Below are positions 33,340 through 40,622 of a stretch of 40,622 bases of DNA, in pieces. Numbering within the stretch: the stretch's first letter is position 1; every line of letters begins with the position of its first letter. Made by a program: the position numbers and the translations under genes. The notes under the pieces are model-generated. The model was not told where the DNA came from. It made no database searches and saw only the letters and a program-made list of their open reading frames with translations. Source of the DNA: Clostridia bacterium (GTDB lineage: Bacteria > Bacillota > Clostridia > Oscillospirales > CAG-272); contig JAFQMP010000010.1 of NCBI GenBank assembly GCA_017396225.1, positions 1 to 40,622 on the forward strand, written 5' to 3'.

Positions 33340-33666
33340 AAAGGCAATAAAGTAATTATACACCGAAGAAAATTTATCCTTTGCTTCGGCGATTATTATG
33401 AAAAAACTACGGCTTTTATTGCGGCAAGCATCTGTGTGCTCAAAAGGAGCCTGGATTTGCTGCAAAAGTCTCGATTACACGAAAGCTTTTCCCGATGATG
33501 CGTTTGATTGCATGATTTCCGTCTTGTCGGCAAGTCGGTATGCTTTTATTTTACAGAGAACAATAACGGTGCGGGTTATACGCACTATGAGGAATACCTC
33601 TATCTTGTATCAGTTGCCGGGTAAAGCTTTGAGAAACGCAGAGTAAAATCTGCAAACAGGAGAATT
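33340..33666 (+). pseudogene. Degraded coding remnant, no intact gene
   Basis: 327 bases. Short plausible peptides appear in different frames: KAFPDDAFDCMISVLSA (about 33478–33530) and FTENNNGAGYTHYEEYLYL (about 33550–33610), which would need at least one frameshift to join. An 82-codon frame (33398–33646) covers part of it but its end is not protein-like. A short CCGAAG/CTTCGG hairpin lies near 33363–33389. No promoter for the following operon is clear. Confidence 0.35.
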
Positions 33667-34401
33667 ATGTTATTTGATTTACATGCCCATTCGGGTGAAA
33701 TCAGCAAATGCTGCCGTATCCCTGCCTGTGAGGTTCTGCGCCGTGCGCGGGAGGTGAGGCTTGACGGCATTGTGCTGACCAATCATTATCAGAAAAGCTA
33801 TGTGCCCGACGGTGATTATGCCGCCTTTGCCGCAGGATACGTGTCTGCTTTTGAGCAGGCAAGGTATCTTGGAGAGGAAATGGGTGTGCGCGTGTTTTTT
33901 GGTGTCGAGGTCACAATGGAGAAATATGCCTACGTACATCTGCTTATCTACGGCGTCACGACCGATTTTCTGCTTGACCACCCCACCCTCTTTGATGAAA
34001 CACAGGAGGGGCTGTATCGCCTTGTGCAAGCGGCAGGCGGCATTGTGGTACAGGCACACCCCTATCGTCACGGAGAGTACCTTTTGGATACGAAATATTT
34101 GGACGGTGTGGAAATCAGTTGCCACCCACTTTACAAAAGCGGCACACAGCTATATAGGCTCGCCGATATTGCGGCGGAGCAGAGGCTGATTTTAACCTGC
34201 GGCGGTGATTATCACGCTGATACCTATCGCCCCTGTTGCGGCGTATACTTGCCTGATGATATCAACGACAGTGTAGCGCTTGGTCAGTATTTGAAGAAAA
34301 CAGAAAAAATCCGCCTGCTTGTGCAGGAGGTTGACGGCAGCCCTGCTCATGCGGTGACATTTTCCCGTGGCGGCGGTCTGGAAGAGGAGGAAGAAAGATG
34401 A
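33667..34401 (+). CDS. PHP-domain metal-dependent phosphoesterase
   Basis: A 244-residue PHP protein: LFDLHAHSGEISKCC (His6, His8), GIVLTNHYQKSY, FFGVEVTM, VQAHPYRHGEYLL and CGGDYHADTY. These are the usual metal ligands of PHP phosphoesterases. The substrate is not known; the operon points to sugar phosphate or phosphodiester chemistry. CAGGAG precedes the ATG at 33667. A run of glutamates ends the protein, and its stop overlaps the next start (ATGA). Confidence 0.85.
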   Translation: MLFDLHAHSGEISKCCRIPACEVLRRAREVRLDGIVLTNHYQKSYVPDGDYAAFAAGYVSAFEQARYLGEEMGVRVFFGVEVTMEKYAYVHLLIYGVTTDFLLDHPTLFDETQEGLYRLVQAAGGIVVQAHPYRHGEYLLDTKYLDGVEISCHPLYKSGTQLYRLADIAAEQRLILTCGGDYHADTYRPCCGVYLPDDINDSVALGQYLKKTEKIRLLVQEVDGSPAHAVTFSRGGGLEEEEER

Positions 34402-36020
34402 AGATTTGTGTTATTCAGCCAGCTTATTCATTTGATGAAAGGGACGTAGAGGCTTGCTTCAACGGGTTGCTTTCGTTGCTTGATGATTGCGATGAGAGTA
34501 TGGATTTAATTGTGTTGCCCGAGTACAGCGATGCACCTGCCGACGTGCAGGGCAAAGGGGGCTTTTACGGCGCCGCTGATACCTACGGCCCTGTGATTTT
34601 GGCAAGGGCAAAGGAAACTGCCAAGCGTTGCCATGCCATTGTCTGTGTCAATGCAGGCTATAAAACCGTGCAGGGGGTGCGGAATACCACCCACGTATTT
34701 GACCGAGAGGGAAACGTGGTGGGGCGCTATTTTAAGGCGCACCCTGCGCCCAGCGAGGTGAAAACCGACAAGGAGGGCGGTCACGAGCTTGACGTGGCAT
34801 ACAGCTACCAGTTTGATAAGCCCTACGTGCTGGAGCTGGAGGGACTGCGCTTTGGATTCCTGACCTGCTACGATTTTTATTTCTACGAGAATTTTGCCAG
34901 ATTGGCAAAAGAGGGTGTGGATATCATCATAGGTTGCGCGTTGCAGCGTACCGATAGTCACGAGGCGCTTTCTATCATCAACAAGTTTCTTTGCTACAAT
35001 ACCAACGCGTATCTGGTGCGTGCCTCGGTATCGCTTGGTACCGACAGCAAGCTTTGCGGCTGCAGTATGGTGGTTTCTCCCAAGGGGGAAATGCTCCTTA
35101 ATATGGAAAGTCGGGTCGGGCTTGGCGTGTGCGAAATCAATCCGCGCGATAAGTATTACAAGCCCGCAGGCCATCAGGGTAAGCTGCGCGCGCATTATGA
35201 ATACATTGAGGAGGGGCGCAGGCCCTGGCTTTACCGTAACGGCGGTGCATCGGTGGCACTCTTTGAAAATCTTGCCCCGTACCCCCGCCTTTGCGCACAC
35301 CGCGGCTTTAATACCGTGGCGCCCGAAAACAGTATGCCTGCCTTCGGCGCAGCGGTGGCGCTTGGTGCCGCAGAGATTGAGTTTGACCTCTGGACAACCA
35401 AGGACGGTGTTCTCGTTTCTTGTCATGACAGCACGCTTGATCGCGTGAGTAACGGCACGGGTAAGATATACGAGCATACCTATGAGGAGCTGCGCGCTCT
35501 GGATTTCGGTGCCAAGCATAGTGAGAAGTTTGCAGGCTTAAAAATCCCTACCTTTGAGGAGATTTTACAGAAATTTGCAGGACGCGTCATCATGAATATC
35601 CACGTCAAAATCTGGGACGAGGGATTTGCAGAGGATAAGCTTGCCGAGATTGTGGCGCTCATCAGGAAGTACGATTGCGAGCATCATGTATACTTTATGA
35701 CGACCAACGATGAGATGCTGCGCAAGGCGATGACCTATGCCCCCGATATTGCGGTCTGTGTGGGTTGGGACGGCAACAAGGAGCCCTTGTCCATCGTAGA
35801 GCGTGCGATTGCACTGGGGGCGAAAAAGGTGCAGCTTTTCAAGCCATATTTCAACGAGGAGAGCGTAAAATTGGCACACGCGCACGGTATTCGCTGTAAC
35901 GTGTTTTACGCGGACAATCCCGCAGAAGCCCGCCGCTATCTTGATATGGGCATTGATACGGTGCTGACAAATGATTATCTTGCTGTGCAGAGCGCGGTGC
36001 AGGATTGCTTGCCAAAGTAA
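34398..36020 (+). CDS. Nitrilase-like amidohydrolase fused to glycerophosphodiester phosphodiesterase
   Basis: A 540-residue fusion. Residues 1–265 are a carbon–nitrogen hydrolase: Glu42 in VLPEYS, Lys113 in RYFKAHP and Cys157 in LTCYDFYF form the triad. Residues 295–540 are a GDPD: CAHRGFNTVAPENS (His301, Arg302, Glu310), EIEFDLWTTKDGVLVSCHD (acidic pair and His343) and the C-terminal LTNDYLA. The second half would split glycerophosphodiesters to glycerol-3-phosphate and an alcohol; the first would cleave an amide. Both sites look intact and no signal peptide is seen. Translation is coupled to the PHP gene. Confidence 0.9.
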   Translation: MKICVIQPAYSFDERDVEACFNGLLSLLDDCDESMDLIVLPEYSDAPADVQGKGGFYGAADTYGPVILARAKETAKRCHAIVCVNAGYKTVQGVRNTTHVFDREGNVVGRYFKAHPAPSEVKTDKEGGHELDVAYSYQFDKPYVLELEGLRFGFLTCYDFYFYENFARLAKEGVDIIIGCALQRTDSHEALSIINKFLCYNTNAYLVRASVSLGTDSKLCGCSMVVSPKGEMLLNMESRVGLGVCEINPRDKYYKPAGHQGKLRAHYEYIEEGRRPWLYRNGGASVALFENLAPYPRLCAHRGFNTVAPENSMPAFGAAVALGAAEIEFDLWTTKDGVLVSCHDSTLDRVSNGTGKIYEHTYEELRALDFGAKHSEKFAGLKIPTFEEILQKFAGRVIMNIHVKIWDEGFAEDKLAEIVALIRKYDCEHHVYFMTTNDEMLRKAMTYAPDIAVCVGWDGNKEPLSIVERAIALGAKKVQLFKPYFNEESVKLAHAHGIRCNVFYADNPAEARRYLDMGIDTVLTNDYLAVQSAVQDCLPK

Positions 36021-36044
36021 AATCGGCCAGGGAGAGAAATTAAT

Positions 36045-36746
36045 ATGGAGCATCGGAAGATATTGACCTTCAGCTATGATGACGGTGTGACGCAGGACGT
36101 ACGCCTGATTGCGCTTTTGAATAAATACGGAATGAAGGGCACCTTCAATCTCAATTCGGGGCTGCTGGGGCGTGACGGCGCGCTTGTCAGGAACGGCGTG
36201 CGCGTCAACCACATTAAGGTGCAGCCGCAGGACGTGCGCTATATTTATGAAGGGCACGAGGTGGCGGCACATACCCTGACGCACCCCTTTTTGCCCCAAA
36301 TTAAGGAAGATGAAATTATCAGGCAGGTAGAAGAGGACCGTCTGCGCCTGTCCGAAATTTGCGGTTATGAGGTGGTTGGCTTTGCTTACCCCGGTGGCGG
36401 TGTCAATCACGATAAGCGCGTGGCGGATATTATCCGCGCGCATACGGGTGTGCGCTATTGCCGTCATACCGATTCCTCTCATAGCTTCGACCCGCAAACT
36501 GACCTGTATGAATTTGCCCCGACCGTCTATCACCACGAGGAGTGGGATAAGATGTTTGAGCTTGGTAAAGAATTTCTTGAGCTCAAAACAGATAAACCGC
36601 AGATTTTCTACGTCTGGGGTCACGCATATGAGTTTGATATTCATGATACGTGGGATAGATTCGAGGAATTTTTGAACATGATGGCAGGGGCTGAGGATAT
36701 TACTTATGCAACCAATAAAGAGGCGCTTCTTAGCGACCTTTTTTGA
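36045..36746 (+). CDS. Polysaccharide deacetylase-family protein
   Basis: A 233-residue NodB-type protein: ILTFSYDDGVTQD (motif 1 Asp-Asp), AAHTLTHPFL (His-x-x-x-His motif), FAYPGGGVN and YVWGHAYEFD. Members remove N-acetyl or related groups from sugars. No signal peptide, so it works in the cytoplasm, perhaps on imported glycans. It starts 24 bases after the fusion gene with GGGAGAG before the ATG. Confidence 0.87.
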   Translation: MEHRKILTFSYDDGVTQDVRLIALLNKYGMKGTFNLNSGLLGRDGALVRNGVRVNHIKVQPQDVRYIYEGHEVAAHTLTHPFLPQIKEDEIIRQVEEDRLRLSEICGYEVVGFAYPGGGVNHDKRVADIIRAHTGVRYCRHTDSSHSFDPQTDLYEFAPTVYHHEEWDKMFELGKEFLELKTDKPQIFYVWGHAYEFDIHDTWDRFEEFLNMMAGAEDITYATNKEALLSDLF

Positions 36747-36777
36747 AAACAGAGTGCCGATAGAAAGGGATAGAATT

Positions 36778-39195
36778 ATGAAAAAGAGAGCACACATGAT
36801 ATGTAACGCGCACATTGACCCTATCTGGCAGTGGGATTGGCCTGAGGGCGTGAGTGCAGTACTTTCTACCTTCCAGTCTGCCGTCAATCTTGCCGAGCAG
36901 TTTGATTACGTCTTTTGCCACAATGAGGTGACGGTTTACAAGTATGTGGAGGAATTTGCCCCCACCTTGTTTGCACGCATCAAGGAGCTTGTAAAGAAGG
37001 GCAAGTGGCACATTATGGGCGGCTGGTACCTGCAGCCCGACTGCAATATGCCCGCAGGTGAGAGCTTTGTCCGCCAAATCAGAGAGGGACAGCGCTATTT
37101 TAAGGAAAAGTTTGGTATCGTTCCAACCACTGCCATTAACTTTGACCCCTTCGGTCACACCGTAGGTTTGGTGCAGATTATGAAAAAGTGCGGTCAGGAT
37201 AGCTACATCTTTATGCGCCCCTATCCGCATGAAATGGAATTGCCCTGCGAGCGCTTTCTCTGGCAGGGACTTGACGGCTCTACCGTCAAGGGCTGGCGCA
37301 GTGCCGCCTATAACACGCCGCTTGGCGGTGCAACCCCCATAATCAAGCGTCGATGCGAGCGCGAAAAGTCGGGTGTGGCGGCAGTTTTGTGGGGTGTTGG
37401 CAACCACGGTGGCGGCCCCTCCCGCAAGGACCTGGCTGATATTCAGCGCGAGTTGTTGTCCGACCCCGATATTGAATACATACACTCCACGCCCGAGGCG
37501 TTTTTTGCAGAGGTAGAGCCGACCGAGGTTTTTGATAAGTCTCTGCGTATCTCAATGCCCGGCTGCTATACCTCGATGAGCCGTGTCAAGGCGCGTCACG
37601 CACAGCTTGAAAGAGAGCTTTATATGGCAGAGCGTATGGCGGCAGCCGCTTATTTCTCGGGTGCAGCCAAGACTTATCCCACCGAGGCACTGCGCCGCGC
37701 CACGCAGGATTTGCTGAACGCGGAGTTCCATGACGTGCTCCCCGGCACCTCAGTGCAGTGCGGTGAGGAGGCAGGTCTGCGCTTCCTTTCTCACGGTCTT
37801 TTGGAGGCAGAACGTGTCAAGGTTGGTGCATATTTTGCGCTTTCCTCGGCAGAAAAGCCTGCGGCAGAGGGCGAGTATCCTGTGGTGGTCTTTAACCCTC
37901 ACCCCTACCGTCTGACCGACAACGTGGAGTGCGAGTTCTCGCTTGCCGACCAGAACTGGAGCGAGGAGGAGTTTTCCTTTATCACGGTGCTGGACAGTGC
38001 AGGCAATTCCGTGCCCTATCAGGTTATCAAGGAGGATAGCAACCTCACACTTGACTGGCGCAAGCGCATCATTTTTGAGGCGGATATGGCACCGCTTTCT
38101 CTCTCGCGTTACAGCGTGTTTGTGGATTTCCGCAAGCTGGAGCAGGCAAAGAAGGCAGCAGCCCTTACCTTTGATAACGGCAGAAAGCACGTGGAGATTA
38201 ACCCCGAAACGGGTCTGCTTTCCTCCTATCGTATTGACGGTGTGGAGTATCTGAAGGGCGGCATGCAGCTTGTCAGCCTGGCAGATAATGCTGACCCATG
38301 GGCTATGGCGGAATTCCAGCTCAAGCGCGTAGGCGAGGGCGAGAGAGCCTTCACGTTAAGCGCCGAGCCTACGGGTGTCTTCCGCGGTATGAAGAGCGTG
38401 CAGGTCATTGAGGACGGTGACATTTACCTTGGTGTAGAGGCCTTCTTTGAGGACGACAACACGCGTGCGCGTATCGGCTACAAGATTTATAAGAACAACG
38501 ATGCCGTGGACGTTGACGTGACGCTTTTCCTTGGCGATATTGACCGTATCTATAAGCTCAAGGTGCCGATGGCTACCGAGGGCAATTTGATTGGTCAGAC
38601 CGCATTCGGCACCGAACCGCTTTTCACCGATGCAAGAGAAAACGTGGCAGGTCGCTTTGTAGCGCTGGAAAAGGACGACCGCGTGATTGCAGTGATGAAC
38701 CGCGAAACCTACGGCAGCCACTTTGAAAACGGCGCACTTTATATGTCGCTGGTGCGCGGCGCAACCTACTGCGCACACCCGATTGCAGATAGACCCCTGC
38801 TCCCGACCGACCGCTTTACGAGAAAGATTGACCAGGGCGAAAATCGCTTCAGCTTCCGCTTGCAGGCAACCACACGCGATGCCTTGCCCAGACGCACCGA
38901 GGAGTTTGTGATGACTCCCTTTGCACAGAATATTTTCCCTGTGTACGATGCGGCTTGCAAGTATGCCCCCCTGAGTCTTGAGGTTGGCGGCGAGGGTATT
39001 GTTATGGCGGCTATGAAAAAGGAAGACGAGGGCGAGCGTATCATTCTCCGTCTGCACAACAACACCGCCCATGATGTAGAGGGCTTTGTCGCCTACGGTG
39101 ATAAGCGCCTTGCACTGACCTTTGGTAAATATGAGGTCAAGACGGTGCTGATTTCCGCTGACGGTATGAGTGAGAGCGCGGAGCTATTGATTTAA
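36778..39195 (+). CDS. GH38 alpha-mannosidase
   Basis: An 805-residue family 38 glycoside hydrolase. Zinc site HIDPIWQWDWPEG (His12, Asp14), nucleophile Asp123 in INFDPFGHTVG, then WGVGNHGGGPSRKDL, a middle helical domain around FHDVLPGTSVQ, and beta-sandwich C-terminal domains. It hydrolyses alpha-mannosides in the cytoplasm (no signal peptide). GAAAGGG precedes the ATG at 36778; the frame extends 24 codons upstream into the previous gene without family similarity. The ROK kinase follows 27 bases later. Confidence 0.93.
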   Translation: MKKRAHMICNAHIDPIWQWDWPEGVSAVLSTFQSAVNLAEQFDYVFCHNEVTVYKYVEEFAPTLFARIKELVKKGKWHIMGGWYLQPDCNMPAGESFVRQIREGQRYFKEKFGIVPTTAINFDPFGHTVGLVQIMKKCGQDSYIFMRPYPHEMELPCERFLWQGLDGSTVKGWRSAAYNTPLGGATPIIKRRCEREKSGVAAVLWGVGNHGGGPSRKDLADIQRELLSDPDIEYIHSTPEAFFAEVEPTEVFDKSLRISMPGCYTSMSRVKARHAQLERELYMAERMAAAAYFSGAAKTYPTEALRRATQDLLNAEFHDVLPGTSVQCGEEAGLRFLSHGLLEAERVKVGAYFALSSAEKPAAEGEYPVVVFNPHPYRLTDNVECEFSLADQNWSEEEFSFITVLDSAGNSVPYQVIKEDSNLTLDWRKRIIFEADMAPLSLSRYSVFVDFRKLEQAKKAAALTFDNGRKHVEINPETGLLSSYRIDGVEYLKGGMQLVSLADNADPWAMAEFQLKRVGEGERAFTLSAEPTGVFRGMKSVQVIEDGDIYLGVEAFFEDDNTRARIGYKIYKNNDAVDVDVTLFLGDIDRIYKLKVPMATEGNLIGQTAFGTEPLFTDARENVAGRFVALEKDDRVIAVMNRETYGSHFENGALYMSLVRGATYCAHPIADRPLLPTDRFTRKIDQGENRFSFRLQATTRDALPRRTEEFVMTPFAQNIFPVYDAACKYAPLSLEVGGEGIVMAAMKKEDEGERIILRLHNNTAHDVEGFVAYGDKRLALTFGKYEVKTVLISADGMSESAELLI

Positions 39196-39222
39196 GGAAG
39201 AACAGATAGGGGAGGGAATTCG

Positions 39223-40194
39223 ATGTTTCGTATCGGTATTGACCTGGGCGGCACGAATATTGCTGCAGGACTTGTCAATGAGAAGTATGAAATTGTCCGC
39301 AAGATGAGCACACCTACAAGAGCGACAACGCGCACGGCAGAGGAGATTGCCGATGCCATGGCAGGGCTTTGTATTGACCTTGCCGCGGCTGAGGGGCTTT
39401 CCATAGCGGAGATTGATGCTATTGGTATTGCCAGCCCGGGTGTTGCCAACAGCGCGGAGGGCGTGGTGGAATACAGCAGCAATCTGCCCTTCCGAAAGTT
39501 CCCGATAGCATCGCTTCTGCGCGAGCGTACAGGTGTTGCTGCCGTGCACGTGGAGAATGATGCCAATGCTGCGGCTTGGGCAGAGCACGTGGCAGGTGCT
39601 GCGCGCGGCACCAAGCATTCTGTGACCATTACGCTTGGCACGGGTGTCGGCGGCGGTGTGATTATTGACGGTAAGGTCTTTTCGGGCTCCAACTTTGCAG
39701 GGGCAGAGCTGGGACACATTGTGATTGAAAAGGACGGTGTCCCCTGTACCTGCGGCAGACGCGGCTGCTGGGAGGTTTACAGCTCCGCCACGGGTCTGAT
39801 TCGTATGACCAAGGAAAAGCTTGCGGCGTGCGAAAGGGAGGGACGCCCCACCCTGATGACCGCCATGGTCGCGGAGCGCGGCAAGGTCTCCGGCAGGCAC
39901 GCGTTTCAGGCAATGCGTGAGGGTGATGCGGCAGGCAAAGAGGTTGTGGATACATACTTAAGTTATCTTGCCACTGGTATTATCAATATCATTAACGTGT
40001 TCCAGCCCGAGGTGGTCTGTATTGGCGGCGGTGTTTCGGGCGAGCGCGACAGCCTGATTTTGCCGATGCTCCCGACCATTGTGAAGGAGCAGTACGGCAG
40101 CGGTTATGTTTCCCCCACCAAAATCTGCGTTGCCGAGCTCGGCAACGAAGCCGGCATCATCGGCGCGGCGTTTCTTGGGATTAAAGCACATTGA
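39223..40194 (+). CDS. ROK-family sugar kinase
   Basis: A 323-residue ROK kinase: phosphate loop IGIDLGGTNIAAGLV (4–18), GIASPGVAN, catalytic Asp113 in VENDANAAAW, LGTGVGGGVI, and the zinc motif CTCGRRGCWE (175–184). There is no N-terminal DNA-binding domain, so it is an enzyme and not a repressor. It may phosphorylate the sugar freed by the mannosidase (mannose or glucose). GGGAGGG precedes the ATG. Last gene of the operon; a terminator follows. Confidence 0.9.
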   Translation: MFRIGIDLGGTNIAAGLVNEKYEIVRKMSTPTRATTRTAEEIADAMAGLCIDLAAAEGLSIAEIDAIGIASPGVANSAEGVVEYSSNLPFRKFPIASLLRERTGVAAVHVENDANAAAWAEHVAGAARGTKHSVTITLGTGVGGGVIIDGKVFSGSNFAGAELGHIVIEKDGVPCTCGRRGCWEVYSSATGLIRMTKEKLAACEREGRPTLMTAMVAERGKVSGRHAFQAMREGDAAGKEVVDTYLSYLATGIINIINVFQPEVVCIGGGVSGERDSLILPMLPTIVKEQYGSGYVSPTKICVAELGNEAGIIGAAFLGIKAH

Positions 40195-40224
40195 TGTGTC
40201 AGGCAATTTTGAATGAAGAAAATC

Positions 40225-40253
40225 AAAAAGCCACCCCATGGGGTGGCTTTTTT
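40225..40253 (+). terminator. Terminator of the mannosidase operon
   Basis: AAAAAGCCACCCC paired with its inverse around AT (40225–40253), ending in TTTTTT. The stem is perfect. Confidence 0.93.
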
Positions 40254-40254
40254 G

Positions 40255-40424
40255 CATAATATTTCGGGTGATAAAAGCACTAGGATACTCGCCAGTGGCG
40301 AGGTCACCCTCGCCCTCTGCCCGGTGTGCAAGCACCCCGACCTACGGGCGGGGTAATCGAACCTCATTCCGCCGCGCTTGGCTTGCGGAGCAAGGTGCGA
40401 AGCGCCGATGCTCCGACCAAAAGT
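40255..40424. other. Hairpin-rich spacer before the tRNA-Gln terminator
   Basis: 170 G+C-rich bases, no gene. Perfect small stems: CTCGCC/GGCGAG (40288–40293 with 40297–40302), GGTG/CACC (40323–40326 with 40333–40336), CCCCG/CGGGG (40335–40339 with 40349–40353, sharing two bases with the previous one), and a two-part hairpin CGGAGCA/TGCTCCG (40386–40392 with 40409–40415) enclosing GGTGC/GCGCC. I cannot name the element. Confidence 0.5.
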
Positions 40425-40454
40425 AAAGACCGACTCGAGTGAGTCGGTCTTTTC
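40425..40454 (-). terminator. Terminator of the tRNA-Gln gene
   Basis: A 12-bp stem AAAGACCGACTC (40425–40436 with 40441–40452). Leftward it follows the CCA end by a few bases and continues TTT. Confidence 0.85.
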
Positions 40455-40457
40455 TTT

Positions 40458-40533
40458 TGGCTGGGGCACTAGGATTCGAACCTAGGGAATGACGGAGTCA
40501 GAGTCCGTTGCCTTACCGCTTGGCGATGCCCCA
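40458..40533 (-). tRNA. tRNA-Gln (anticodon CTG)
   Basis: On the reverse strand a complete cloverleaf: acceptor TGGGGCA/TGCCCCA, D-arm GCC/GGC, anticodon stem ACGGA/TCCGT with loop CTCTGAC (anticodon CTG), T-arm CTAGG/CCTAG with GTTCGAATC and a G discriminator. CCA is encoded (40458–40460). U1–A72 and G73 are typical of bacterial tRNA-Gln. Confidence 0.97.
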
Positions 40534-40560
40534 ATATATTCCTTTTTGCGAACACACGTT

Positions 40561-40589
40561 ATTATAACAGAATGGTACCACCTTGTCAA
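40561..40589 (-). promoter_or_regulatory. Consensus promoter of tRNA-Gln
   Basis: Reading leftward: TTGACA (40584–40589), 17 bases, TATAAT (40561–40566). Both hexamers are exact. Confidence 0.93.
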
Positions 40590-40622
40590 GGGGCTTTTGA
40601 AAAAAATTCCAAAAACTTTGTC

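Noticed and set aside
31700..33640. TAAAGCTTTGA shared at 31708 and 33619 as ends of a third element
   Set aside because: The match is short and neither copy carries the rlmD-tail codons or the right-end module.
40275..40290. GCACTAGGAT next to tRNA-Gln as a tRNA-end attachment site
   Set aside because: Only 10 bases match the tRNA 3' part, and no element lies between the copies.

Overview
The window looks like a chromosome segment of a low-to-mid GC Firmicute, most likely a gut-type member of the Clostridia. The pointers are HPr kinase/phosphorylase, a Rex–DnaD–DnaC replication cluster, an archaeal/eukaryote-type prolyl-tRNA synthetase with a C-terminal zinc domain, strong AGGAGG ribosome sites, and many near-consensus sigma-A promoters with 17-bp spacers. 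I cannot name a species.

Layout. 1–3830: a leftward operon hprK–galK–membrane protein–walJ–rlmH (rlmH cut by the window edge). 3885–6355: a PrsA/SurA-like lipoprotein, a CmpB-type membrane protein and an HD hydrolase, closed by a strong terminator. 6391–9577: dCMP deaminase, lipoprotein, low-molecular-weight phosphatase, rimI, tsaD. 9578–9940: a non-coding block full of DnaA-box-like 9-mers in front of rex–dnaD–dnaC. 12622–15871: a small helical protein, a repeat-bearing membrane protein and a DUF4830-like protein. 15885–20420: proS and pgcA from divergent promoters, then gap. 20453–26175: an HTH–GlmM fusion, a LOG protein, a DUF1858 protein, NIF3, a degenerate metallophosphoesterase and rlmD.

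26066–31682 is an accessory region, visibly more A+T-rich over most of its length, attached to the 3' end of rlmD. The last codons of rlmD recur twice more (29562 and 31623), as expected for two elements stacked at one attachment site. The first element carries a controller–methyltransferase–HpaII-type restriction cassette plus an unknown gene. The second carries an array of short hairpins, an S23-type four-helix-bundle gene, a PD-(D/E)XK-like DUF4365 gene and a metallo-beta-lactamase-fold gene. No recombinase is encoded in either. A short motif (GGACAAATGTGA, hairpin, TACAGCAGT) occurs after the S23 gene and, without the gene, at the left end of the first element. The hairpin sequence differs between the two copies but its pairing is kept.

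31738–40194 returns to core-like genes: a beta-CASP metallo-beta-lactamase protein, a degraded stretch, and a tight glycan-type operon (PHP phosphoesterase, nitrilase–GDPD fusion, polysaccharide deacetylase, GH38 alpha-mannosidase, ROK kinase). The window ends with a hairpin-rich spacer and a leftward tRNA-Gln(CTG).

The most unusual signals are the hairpin array with its S23 gene and end motif, the regulator–enzyme fusion HTH–GlmM with a candidate operator on its own promoter, the DnaA-box cluster before the helicase-loader genes, and the stacked rlmD attachment sites.
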